Part shown: positions 1-6,777 of the stretch, one piece after another | Position numbering within the stretch: position 1 is the first letter of the stretch | Layout of the letters: each line of letters starts with the position of its first letter | Assembly: GCF_003862495.1 (NCBI RefSeq) | Contig: NZ_RRCH01000037.1 | Location: 1-41,657 of the forward strand | DNA: 41,657 nucleotides | Origin: Halocatena pleomorpha | GTDB lineage: Archaea > Halobacteriota > Halobacteria > Halobacteriales > Haloarculaceae | Direction of reading: 5' to 3' | Notes under the pieces: model-generated | What the model saw: the letters and a program-made list of their open reading frames with translations, nothing else | Database searches by the model: none | Told to the model about the DNA's origin: nothing | Program-made: the position numbers and the translations under genes

Positions 1-6
1 AACCAG

Positions 7-35
7 CGAGTCGCAGCGCGAACGAAGTGAGCGAC
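7..35 (+). repeat. 29-base repeat copy at left edge of window
   Basis: This stretch matches 41629-41657 at the other edge, in the same orientation, at 27 of 29 positions. It contains the word GTGAGCGA that is common in haloarchaeal intergenic DNA. It lies downstream of tbp and is probably a dispersed extragenic repeat. No coding function is seen. Confidence 0.6.
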
Positions 36-52
36 CGTCTCGCGCGGTGAGT

Positions 53-81
53 GGTGGCGCAGCCACCCGAACGCAAAAAAA
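53..81 (-). terminator. likely tbp terminator: T run and hairpin
   Basis: Read on the minus strand, the tbp stop codon is followed after 7 bases by seven T residues (81-75). A hairpin with 6-base arms (GGTGGC/GCCACC, 3-base loop, 53-67) comes next. T runs are the usual archaeal termination signal. The hairpin may simply belong to the nearby repeat DNA. Confidence 0.5.
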
Positions 82-88
82 GTGGGTG

Positions 89-649
89 TTAGTCCAACAG
101 TCCGAGTTCGGACAACCGGGAGACGATCTTGTCCACGGCCTCTTCGGCGTCTTGTGGCTGTTTGCCCCCCGTGATGACGAGCTTCCCCGAACCGAACAAC
201 AGCGCAACGACATCCGGATTGTCGAGCCGGTACACCAGCCCCGGGAACTGCTCGGGTTCGTACTCGATGTTCTCCAGTCCGAGACCGATCGCAATAGCAT
301 TGAGATTCAGCGTTCGACCGAGATCGGCACTAGTGACAATATTCTGAACAACGATCTCCGGATCCTCATCCACCTGAATGTTGAGATCACGAAGCTTATC
401 GAAAACGATACGGAGACTCTCGTGAACGTCGTCGGTCGATTTCGCGCCCGTGCAGACGATCTTTCCCGACCGGAAGATGAGTGCTGCCGACTTCGGACTC
501 TGTGTCCGGTACACCAGTCCCGGGAACTGCTCAGGATCGTAGTCCGCCCCCTCCAAATCCATGGCGACACTCTGCAGATCAAGCTCCTGGCCGATGCCCG
601 TCGACGCAACGACGTTCTCGATATTGATTGTTTCCTTTGGATCGGTCAT
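89..649 (-). CDS. tbp: TATA-box binding protein (TBP)
   Basis: This is the general transcription factor that binds the archaeal TATA box and recruits TFB and RNA polymerase. The 186-residue protein is two imperfect repeats of about 90 residues, the TBP saddle. Both repeats contain EQFPGLVYR, followed by the strand with GK(I/L)V and the G-K segment. The length and acidic composition fit haloarchaeal TBPs. The ATG at 649 is preferred because a TATA box lies 28-36 bases upstream, leaving essentially no leader. The gene is divergent from the tRNA methyltransferase gene. Haloarchaea often carry several TBPs, and the sequence alone does not show whether this is the main one. Confidence 0.96.
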   Translation of the reverse strand: MTDPKETINIENVVASTGIGQELDLQSVAMDLEGADYDPEQFPGLVYRTQSPKSAALIFRSGKIVCTGAKSTDDVHESLRIVFDKLRDLNIQVDEDPEIVVQNIVTSADLGRTLNLNAIAIGLGLENIEYEPEQFPGLVYRLDNPDVVALLFGSGKLVITGGKQPQDAEEAVDKIVSRLSELGLLD

Positions 650-676
650 CGTTCGACTTAAAGAACGTATTTAAGG

Positions 677-685
677 CTTATAAAG
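677..685 (-). promoter_or_regulatory. TATA box of tbp
   Basis: The minus strand reads CTTTATAAG here, 28-36 bases upstream of the tbp ATG. This is the expected position for a leaderless or near-leaderless haloarchaeal transcript. Confidence 0.6.
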
Positions 686-748
686 GTACGGGGGTTGTAC
701 TGATAGATCCAGTTGTCGAGAGATCGGTGTGCTCATGCGTTCGGAGCG

Positions 749-1756
749 GTGAGCATCCGTGTGTACGTCCTTGAGCTCGCCGGCGAAGACGACGCGTTAG
801 CCGCTTGTGAGGCGGCGAGTGGCTGCTCCGGCGTTGCTCGACTGGCACCCGGATTGGCGAGTGCGACCAACATCGATCGGATCGAGTCGTTGGCGTTCAC
901 CCGTCGCGCGAGTGTGTTGTTGGGTCACACGGACGCCGCTGTCGAAGCTGCGCGGACACGCTTGACGGAGGCCGCCATCGATCGGCGCGGGACGGTTGCT
1001 GTTCGTGCGCGGGACGTTCGCGGAACGGCCGGCGTCGACACCCAGCGCGCAGAGCGCGAGTTGGGCGCTGTGCTCACCCGACGCGGGTTCGATGTCGACC
1101 TCGACGATCCCGACCACGAACTTCGAGCACTGTTTTCGGACGACAGCTGTGCGTTGGGGTGGCTCGTCGCGCGCAGCGTCCGCGACTTCGGGGACCGGAT
1201 GCCGTCGAAGCGGCCGTTCTTCCAACCGGGCAGCATGGGACCGCTGCTCGCCCGTGCACTAGCTAACATTGCGGGAGCGCGTCCGGGTGCGCGGGTACTC
1301 GATCCGATGTGTGGCACCGGCGGGCTGCTCATCGAGTCCGGACTAGCCGGTGCGGACGTGATCGGACTCGACGCACAACCCAAGATGACGCAGGGAACTC
1401 GGGACAATCTCACAGAGTATCTCGGTCCCGACGCCGGAACGGTGCTCACCGGCACCGCGACGCGGTTGCCGTTCGAAGCTGATACGATCGACGGCGTCGT
1501 CTTCGACGCGCCGTACGGTCGCCAATCGAAGATCGTCGACGAACACTCCGACGGCAGTCTCTCCCGACTCGTCTCCGCCACGCTCGAAGAAGCCAATCGC
1601 GTCGCCCCCCGTGCGGTGCTCGTGGCCGATCGACCGTGGGAGGAGGCTGCCACGTCGGCGGGGTGGACTGTTGAAACCACGCTGACGCGGCGCGTTCACG
1701 CGTCGCTGACGCGCCGTATTCTCGTTCTTACAACAAACGATCGATCAGGCGAGTAA
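749..1756 (+). CDS. tRNA (guanine10-N2)-dimethyltransferase, Trm11/TrmG10 type
   Basis: This enzyme probably methylates N2 of G10 in tRNA using S-adenosylmethionine. The 335-residue protein has an N-terminal THUMP-like half (about residues 1-150) and a C-terminal Rossmann methyltransferase. Motif I is the LDPMCGTGG region (Asp185), and the catalytic motif is DAPYG at 253-257, a variant of the N/D-P-P-Y motif of base N-methyltransferases. The GTG at 749 is chosen because the protein then begins with the strand SIRVYVLEL. A TTG 36 bases upstream is possible but adds residues unlike the family. It is divergent from tbp. Assignment to G10 rests on the THUMP plus DPPY-type architecture. Confidence 0.85.
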   Translation: MSIRVYVLELAGEDDALAACEAASGCSGVARLAPGLASATNIDRIESLAFTRRASVLLGHTDAAVEAARTRLTEAAIDRRGTVAVRARDVRGTAGVDTQRAERELGAVLTRRGFDVDLDDPDHELRALFSDDSCALGWLVARSVRDFGDRMPSKRPFFQPGSMGPLLARALANIAGARPGARVLDPMCGTGGLLIESGLAGADVIGLDAQPKMTQGTRDNLTEYLGPDAGTVLTGTATRLPFEADTIDGVVFDAPYGRQSKIVDEHSDGSLSRLVSATLEEANRVAPRAVLVADRPWEEAATSAGWTVETTLTRRVHASLTRRILVLTTNDRSGE

Positions 1757-1766
1757 CGGTTATATA
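1757..1766 (+). promoter_or_regulatory. putative TATA box for the GGGP synthase transcript
   Basis: The AT-rich GGTTATATAC segment directly after the methyltransferase stop is the best TATA candidate before the lipid synthase gene. It predicts transcription from about 1785-1790 and an unusually long leader of about 125 bases. Confidence 0.4.
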
Positions 1767-1801
1767 CGTTGAATTCATAGTTCAATTATGGTGGGTGTTC
1801 T

Positions 1802-1828
1802 CGTCCCGCAAGACGGGACGACCGTCTT
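1802..1828 (+). promoter_or_regulatory. two overlapping, mutually exclusive hairpins in leader
   Basis: Hairpin A pairs CGTCCCG (1802-1808) with CGGGACG (1814-1820). Hairpin B pairs AAGACGG (1810-1816) with CCGTCTT (1822-1828). Each has a perfect 7-base stem and a 5-base loop, and they share 1810-1820, so only one can form at a time. They lie about 90 bases before the lipid synthase start. They could be a leader switch, or a terminator of the upstream gene. Confidence 0.45.
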
Positions 1829-1914
1829 GAGGCTAATTCGGTGATTTGGTAGTGTTTTCGTCGCTGTGCTCCCGTTTCGAAGCCGTTTTGTTCGGTGGTC
1901 GGGTGGAGGCAGAT

Positions 1915-2616
1915 ATGCAACCGTGGGAGGACTGGGATCACGTCGTCAAGATCGATCCCGACAAAACACTTCTCAATGATGAATCCGTTACGGATGTTGG
2001 CGAGACAGGGACTGACGCCATCATCGTCGGCGGGACGATGGGGATGACCGAAGAGAAGATGACTCGCGTCATCGAGGCGTGTCGCAACGTTTCCGTTCCG
2101 GTGTTCATCGAACCGAGCGGCACAGGTGTGGTCGTTCATTCGGACGCGCTCGATGGCTATCTCATTCCAGTGGTGATGAACGCCGGCGACATCTCCTGGT
2201 TAACTGGTATGCACAAAGAGTGGGTGCGCCTCGACGACAGCATCGACTGGACACACACGTTTCCGGAGGCGTACGTCGTGTTGAATCCCGACTCTTCAGT
2301 TGGAGAGTTGACAGCAGCCGACTGTGATCTCGATTCCGACGACATCGCTGCCTACGCAGAAGTCGCAGAGCAACTGTTCGGACAATCCATCATCTACCTT
2401 GAATATTCAGGAATGCTAGGCGAGCCATCGTTCGTGAAATCCACGGCTGACGCGCTCGATTCAGCGACCCTATTCTACGGCGGTGGGATCCACGATTACG
2501 ACTCGGCCTACGAGATGGGACAGTACGCCGACACGATCATCGTTGGCGATCTCGTCCACGACGAAGGGATCGAGGCGGTCCGTGAGACCGTCCGCGGCGT
2601 TCACGACGCGAAATGA
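1915..2616 (+). CDS. geranylgeranylglyceryl phosphate synthase (PcrB/GGGPS family)
   Basis: This enzyme joins geranylgeranyl diphosphate to sn-glycerol 1-phosphate, the first committed step of archaeal ether lipid synthesis. The 233-residue protein is a TIM barrel. It opens with [14 protein letters not shown] and carries a glycine-rich phosphate-binding end (FYGGGI and [11 protein letters not shown]). The ATG at 1915 gives the family N-terminus. The reading frame is open upstream to a GTG at 1846, but that extension is not family-like. The gene stands alone, 89 bases before aspS. Its leader holds the overlapping hairpins described separately. Confidence 0.9.
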   Translation: MQPWEDWDHVVKIDPDKTLLNDESVTDVGETGTDAIIVGGTMGMTEEKMTRVIEACRNVSVPVFIEPSGTGVVVHSDALDGYLIPVVMNAGDISWLTGMHKEWVRLDDSIDWTHTFPEAYVVLNPDSSVGELTAADCDLDSDDIAAYAEVAEQLFGQSIIYLEYSGMLGEPSFVKSTADALDSATLFYGGGIHDYDSAYEMGQYADTIIVGDLVHDEGIEAVRETVRGVHDAK

Positions 2617-2705
2617 CGAGTCCGTGATTCGTGGTTTTATCGTGGCCGTCGTTCCGGTGGATCGAAATTGACCGGGCTTAAGACGCCCGACCGCCAGATC
2701 CGGAT

Positions 2706-4010
2706 ATGGACGATCGAACGCACACAGCAGACGCCGAACCGGGCGAGCGCATCACGGTCGCCGGGTGGGTACACGAGGTCCGCGATCTCGGAGGGATCGC
2801 CTTTCTCATCGTCCGAGACCGGACTGGAAAGATTCAGGTAAAGTTTGCCACCGACGAGATGGACGAGTCGCTTGTCGAGACCGGAACGAACGTGAGTCGT
2901 GAGAGCGTCGTCAGCGTGACCGGCACCGTCGAGGAAGAGCCACGCGCACCGACTGGCGTTGAAATCGTGCCGGAATCGGTCGAGGTTCTGGCCCCGGCCG
3001 ATCCGGAGTTGCCGCTCGATCCGACGGGAAAGGTCGACGCCGATCTTTCGACACGGCTGGACAACCGAACGCTCGATCTCCGAAGCGGGGAGAGCAAGGC
3101 GATCTTCGAGATCCGGTCTACGGTGCTGAAAGCCGTTCGAGACTACTTCCGGTCGGTCGGTTGCACCGAAATCAACACCCCGAAGATCGTCGCTACCGGA
3201 ACAGAAGGCGGGACGGAGCTGTTCCCACTCACGTATTTCGGACAAGAGGCGTTCATGAACCAGTCGCCACAGCTATTCAAACAGCTGATGGTCGGCTCTG
3301 GACTCGAACGCGTCTTCGAGGTCGGCCCGATCTTCCGGGCTGAGGAGCACAACACCCCTCGGCACCTCAACGAGGCGACGATGATCGACTTCGAGAGCGC
3401 GTTCATCGACCATCACGAAGCGATGGACGTGTGTGAAGGAACGCTCCGGGCGGCGTATGAGGCCGTCGAAGCAAACTGTCACGAACAGCTCGAAACGCTT
3501 GATCTCACGGACGCGGTTACGGTCCCCCAACAGGAGTTTCCTCGGCTCACCTACGAGGAGGCGATCGAGCGCATCAACGCCACCGGCGAGCTCGACGAAC
3601 AGCTGGTTTGGGGCGACGATCTCTCGACTGAGGCCGAGAAAGCCCTCGGGGATGACGTTGGTGGACACTACTTCATCACTGACTGGCCCAGCGAGATCAA
3701 GCCGTTCTACATTCAGGATTACGACGACGATCCCGACCTCTCGAAAGGGTTCGATCTCATGCATCCCCGAATGGAACTCGTCTCAGGCGGACAGCGCGAG
3801 CACCGCTACGACGAGCTCGTCGCCGGGTTCGAACAGCAAGGGCTGGATCCGGAGGCGTTCGAGTACTACACGAAGATGTTCAGGTACGGGATGCCGCCAC
3901 ACGCCGGCTGGGCTTACGGCGTCGAGCGCCTCGTCATGACGATGCTCGGGCTTCCGAACATTCGTGAAGCCGTTCTCTTCCCGCGGGATCGCCAACGGCT
4001 CTCGCCGTAG
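2706..4010 (+). CDS. aspS: aspartyl-tRNA synthetase (archaeal, probably non-discriminating)
   Basis: This class II synthetase charges tRNA-Asp, and in many archaea also mischarges tRNA-Asn for later amidation. The 434-residue protein has an N-terminal OB-fold anticodon-binding domain (about 15-95). Class II motif 2 appears as [14 protein letters not shown], and motif 3 as [11 protein letters not shown] with LFPRD close to the C-terminus. The length is typical of the archaeal form and lacks the bacterial insertion domain. A TTAAG element about 25-30 bases upstream suits a leaderless start at ATG 2706. Whether it is non-discriminating cannot be decided here without knowing whether asnS and gatCAB are present elsewhere. 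Confidence 0.95.
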   Translation: MDDRTHTADAEPGERITVAGWVHEVRDLGGIAFLIVRDRTGKIQVKFATDEMDESLVETGTNVSRESVVSVTGTVEEEPRAPTGVEIVPESVEVLAPADPELPLDPTGKVDADLSTRLDNRTLDLRSGESKAIFEIRSTVLKAVRDYFRSVGCTEINTPKIVATGTEGGTELFPLTYFGQEAFMNQSPQLFKQLMVGSGLERVFEVGPIFRAEEHNTPRHLNEATMIDFESAFIDHHEAMDVCEGTLRAAYEAVEANCHEQLETLDLTDAVTVPQQEFPRLTYEEAIERINATGELDEQLVWGDDLSTEAEKALGDDVGGHYFITDWPSEIKPFYIQDYDDDPDLSKGFDLMHPRMELVSGGQREHRYDELVAGFEQQGLDPEAFEYYTKMFRYGMPPHAGWAYGVERLVMTMLGLPNIREAVLFPRDRQRLSP

Positions 4011-4022
4011 CGACAACAGGGG

Positions 4023-4676
4023 TTAGAAAAACGGCCGGGCGAGCCGACGAGCGGCACCCGTGACGATATTCCGAACGAACGCCACCAATCCCACATTCTC
4101 CTCTCGAAGCGCGTACCGATCGCCGTTGTGAGCGACGACGCCCGACCGTTCCATGTGATCGAGTGCCTCTTGGACGCGTGACTCCGTCAGATCACACTCG
4201 GTGGCGAGCTGTTCGACAGTGTGGGGTCCGTCTTCGAGCGCGGTCGCCACGAGGTGACTGTGGTTCGAAAGGAGCATCACGTCTGCTGAGGAGAGGTCCT
4301 CGGACTGCCCGGCGTTTACACCTTCGCCACGACGGAAATCGGCGTACACATCAGCGAGCAGCCACACGCCACCGATCCCCAGAAGCGCCGGAAACCACAT
4401 CGGCCCGGAACCGCCAGCCACGAGGGAGTAGGCCATGACGGCGCTGCCGCCCGTCACGCCCATCCCGATCGCACCTTTCACGTACCGCTGATCGATCTTG
4501 GGCGTGTTCTGAAACACGGTGACGCATTCGGCCACGGTGAGCGCAATGGCAACCCCGATCAGCGTCTCCCGGGACGCGTCGAGAATGAAGGCGAACACCC
4601 CGAACAAAACGGCGATACCGAGGAGGTGTCTGAGCGTGAACTGCTCACGTGCAGTTCGATAGAGGGCCAAACGCAT
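4023..4676 (-). CDS. membrane protein with C-terminal winged-helix domain
   Basis: I do not recognise a named family. The 217-residue protein starts with a basic segment and then has about four hydrophobic helices (roughly residues 20-35, 43-60, 75-93 and 100-122). The C-terminal 80 residues look like a winged helix-turn-helix (LVATALEDGPHTVEQLATECDLTESRVQEALDHM, then a short wing). That arrangement suggests a membrane-tethered transcription regulator. The ATG at 4676 is chosen because a TATA box lies 24-32 bases upstream; the frame is open 24 codons further but over the promoter. Its 3' end converges with aspS. The small membrane-protein ORF just upstream on the same strand may be its partner. 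Confidence 0.75.
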   Translation of the reverse strand: MRLALYRTAREQFTLRHLLGIAVLFGVFAFILDASRETLIGVAIALTVAECVTVFQNTPKIDQRYVKGAIGMGVTGGSAVMAYSLVAGGSGPMWFPALLGIGGVWLLADVYADFRRGEGVNAGQSEDLSSADVMLLSNHSHLVATALEDGPHTVEQLATECDLTESRVQEALDHMERSGVVAHNGDRYALREENVGLVAFVRNIVTGAARRLARPFF

Positions 4677-4699
4677 ACCAGTACGTTGTAGTTGATTGA

Positions 4700-4708
4700 C
4701 AATATATG
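4700..4708 (-). promoter_or_regulatory. TATA box of the membrane winged-helix gene
   Basis: The minus strand reads ACATATATT at this place, 24-32 bases before ATG 4676. This implies a leaderless transcript and decides the start codon. Confidence 0.5.
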
Positions 4709-4725
4709 TTACGTTGCTACAAGGA

Positions 4726-4863
4726 TTAGCCCCCGGATGAGTGTCCAAAATGGCATTCGTCTGCCCCGCCCTGTCCGGTCGTGTCGTCCGGTCGATGGGT
4801 CGTGCGATATTGTAATAGGATGTAGATGTGTGCGATCAGTATGAGAACGACAAATAATATCAC
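4726..4863 (-). CDS. probable 45-residue single-pass membrane protein
   Basis: This ORF is shorter than usual gene-finding cut-offs. From a GTG at 4863 it encodes one strong hydrophobic helix (ILFVVLILIAHIYILLQY) followed by a polar tail ending ADECHFGHSSGG. The frame also continues a few codons upstream with FPEIA before the GTG, without another start. An AT-rich TATA-like element (4892-4900) lies about 30 bases upstream, and an 8-base palindrome lies just beyond it. The tail has one Cys and two His and could bind metal. It sits upstream of, and in line with, the membrane winged-helix gene. No homologue is recognised, and it may be a chance ORF. Confidence 0.4.
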   Translation of the reverse strand: MILFVVLILIAHIYILLQYRTTHRPDDTTGQGGADECHFGHSSGG

Positions 4864-4891
4864 GGCTATCTCCGGAAAGTCTAGGGGTAAA

Positions 4892-4900
4892 CTATTTTAA
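4892..4900 (-). promoter_or_regulatory. TATA-like element before the 45-residue ORF
   Basis: The minus strand reads TTAAAATAG here, about 30 bases before GTG 4863. It directly abuts the palindrome at 4900-4923. Confidence 0.35.
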
Positions 4901-4923
4901 ATGATATGTAATATTATATCATT
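4900..4923. promoter_or_regulatory. AT-rich palindrome, candidate operator
   Basis: AATGATAT (4900-4907) is a perfect inverted repeat of ATATCATT (4916-4923), with 8 bases between. It lies at the BRE/TATA edge of the minus-strand small membrane ORF and about 125 bases before the plus-strand pantoate kinase gene. A dimeric winged-helix regulator would fit such a site. No other function is seen in this 184-base stretch (4864-5047). Confidence 0.4.
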
Positions 4924-5047
4924 GTTACAAAATTTTCTGTCACTGTCACCCGGCGGCGTAGTGGTACTACGATTGTTCGGGAACGGCGTTCGATGCATTC
5001 GCCACGAACTGTAACGTTCAAGGAAGTGACCCCCTGACTCAGGATCG

Positions 5048-5905
5048 ATGTCAAGGAGTCCGAGCGCGTTCGTCCCTGGTCATATAACCGGCTTTTTCAG
5101 CACCCATCCGCACAAGAACCCTGAAAAGGCAGGATCGCGGGGGGCGGGACTCGCGCTCTCGGATGGTGTTTCCGTCAGTATCGAACGTGCTGCGGAGTCC
5201 GCTGTGGTGTTAAACGACGAGCAGGTGTCGATGGCTGCAGTCGAGGGTGTGCTTGACCGATTGGGAGTGACTGCGCGGGTGACCATCCGCACCGAGCTGC
5301 CGGTGAGTGCCGGCTTTGGCGTCTCCGGGGCGAGCGCGCTCGGAACGGCCCTGACCGCCAACACCATCACCGAAGACGACCGAACCGAAAACGAACTGAT
5401 CGCGCTTGCTCACGCCGCAGAGGTCGAGGCCGGAACCGGTCTCGGCGACGTGGTCGGGCAGGCCCGTGGTGGCGTCCCGATCCGACGCGAACCCGGCGGA
5501 CCCCCCCACGGACAGATCGACGGGCTTTTCGTCCGCGATCGGATCGAATACGTCTCCTTCGGCGGCCTGGATACGGCCGCAATCCTCGGTGGAGACACTG
5601 CTGCGCTCTCACGAGCCGGGGAGGACGCGCTCACTGGCCTGCTCGAACAGCCCACACTCGAACAGTTCATGGCCGAATCCCGTCGGTTCGCCCGCGAGGC
5701 TGGTCTCCTCACCGAGCGCGTCGAAGAGACCATCGCAGCCGTTCAAAACGTCGGTGGCGAGGCGTCGATGGCGATGCTTGGAGAAACGGTGTTCGCACTC
5801 GGGGAGGGGCTAACGAAAGCGGGGTACGACCCGACTGTCTGTCACATTGACGGTGGTCCTCGAAACGAATGCAGACAACGCACGACTTTTTTGGACGCTC
5901 GGTAA
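5048..5905 (+). CDS. pantoate kinase (archaeal CoA pathway)
   Basis: This GHMP-superfamily kinase phosphorylates pantoate to 4-phosphopantoate, the archaeal replacement for the bacterial PanC/PanK order. The 285-residue protein begins with SAFVPGHITGFF, typical of archaeal pantoate kinase. The GHMP glycine-rich nucleotide loop is PVSAGFGVSGASALGTAL (about residues 83-100). The RGAGLALSDG segment near the N-terminus is also family-like. The next gene, 9 bases downstream on the same strand, encodes the enzyme for the next step, so the two form an operon. The ATG at 5048 sits right before the conserved N-terminus. Confidence 0.92.
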   Translation: MSRSPSAFVPGHITGFFSTHPHKNPEKAGSRGAGLALSDGVSVSIERAAESAVVLNDEQVSMAAVEGVLDRLGVTARVTIRTELPVSAGFGVSGASALGTALTANTITEDDRTENELIALAHAAEVEAGTGLGDVVGQARGGVPIRREPGGPPHGQIDGLFVRDRIEYVSFGGLDTAAILGGDTAALSRAGEDALTGLLEQPTLEQFMAESRRFAREAGLLTERVEETIAAVQNVGGEASMAMLGETVFALGEGLTKAGYDPTVCHIDGGPRNECRQRTTFLDAR

Positions 5906-5914
5906 ACCCGATTC

Positions 5915-6661
5915 ATGAGCGACATCGAGGTGCCCGAGAGCCACCCCCGGTACCAGTCACTTCTCACCCGACACCGAATCGAAGACGGGGTAGAAAAGGG
6001 AATCACCAGTCCACAGGGTCTCATCGCCCAAGGACGCGGCGAAGCGTTCGATTATCTGCTCGGTGAGCGGACGCTACCCAGCGTCGACCGGGCCGAACGC
6101 GTCGCTGCTGCCCATCTCCTGCGTGCCCGTCATCCTGTTCTTTCGGTCAACGGTAACGTCGCCGCGCTCGTTCCAGACGAACTCGTCGCGCTCGCAGAGG
6201 CGACCGGTGCGGAACTCGAAGTGAATCTCTTCAACCGGACCGACGAGCGGATTCGCGCCATTGTGGATCACCTCCAGGAGCACGGCGCGGGTGCGGTGAA
6301 AGGGACCACTGCTGACGAGCGCATCCCCGGTCTCGATCACGAGCGGGCAAAAGTCGACGCTGATGGCATCTATGACGCCGATGTCGTGCTCGTTCCACTC
6401 GAAGATGGCGACCGTGCCCAAGCGCTCGCGGAGATGGGCAAAACCGAACTCGTCATCGATCTCAATCCGCTGTCGCGCTCGCCCCAGACCGCAGCCGTGC
6501 CGATCATCGACAACGTCATCCGGGCGCTTCCGAACATCACGACTCACGCGCACGATCTCGCTGACACGTCCACCGAGGAACTAACCGCCATCATCGACGC
6601 GTTCGATCCGGAAACGGTGTTGACCGAAACCGAACGGGCCATTCGAACCGGCGGTGACTGA
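5915..6661 (+). CDS. 4-phosphopantoate--beta-alanine ligase (phosphopantothenate synthetase)
   Basis: This ATP-dependent ligase joins 4-phosphopantoate and beta-alanine to give 4-phosphopantothenate in archaeal CoA synthesis. The 248-residue protein has the family features IPESHPRYQSL-like N-terminus, GITSPQGLIAQGRGEAFDYLLGE, a central VNGNVAALVP strand-loop and NRTDERI. Near the C-terminus is DLNPLSRSPQTA and VPIIDNVIRA. Length matches the archaeal family. It follows the pantoate kinase gene by 9 bases, and the pair supplies two consecutive steps. The window holds no other CoA gene. Confidence 0.92.
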   Translation: MSDIEVPESHPRYQSLLTRHRIEDGVEKGITSPQGLIAQGRGEAFDYLLGERTLPSVDRAERVAAAHLLRARHPVLSVNGNVAALVPDELVALAEATGAELEVNLFNRTDERIRAIVDHLQEHGAGAVKGTTADERIPGLDHERAKVDADGIYDADVVLVPLEDGDRAQALAEMGKTELVIDLNPLSRSPQTAAVPIIDNVIRALPNITTHAHDLADTSTEELTAIIDAFDPETVLTETERAIRTGGD

Positions 6662-6777
6662 GAGCGGTGTTCGATCGACGATACCGGCACAAATCCCTAT
6701 CAAGCGGTGCTGTCCGTTCGGAACGGCGGTCGAACTCACGCTAAGGTTAACCAGCTGAACGCCGAAGTTCGAACGAT

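Noticed and set aside
89-661. Plus-strand 204-codon frame opposite tbp
   Set aside because: It is the antisense shadow of tbp; long opposite frames are normal in GC-rich genes.
4750-4815. 21-codon plus-strand ORF starting ATGGCATTC
   Set aside because: Short, no promoter and arginine-rich; it overlaps the minus-strand small membrane ORF, which is better supported.
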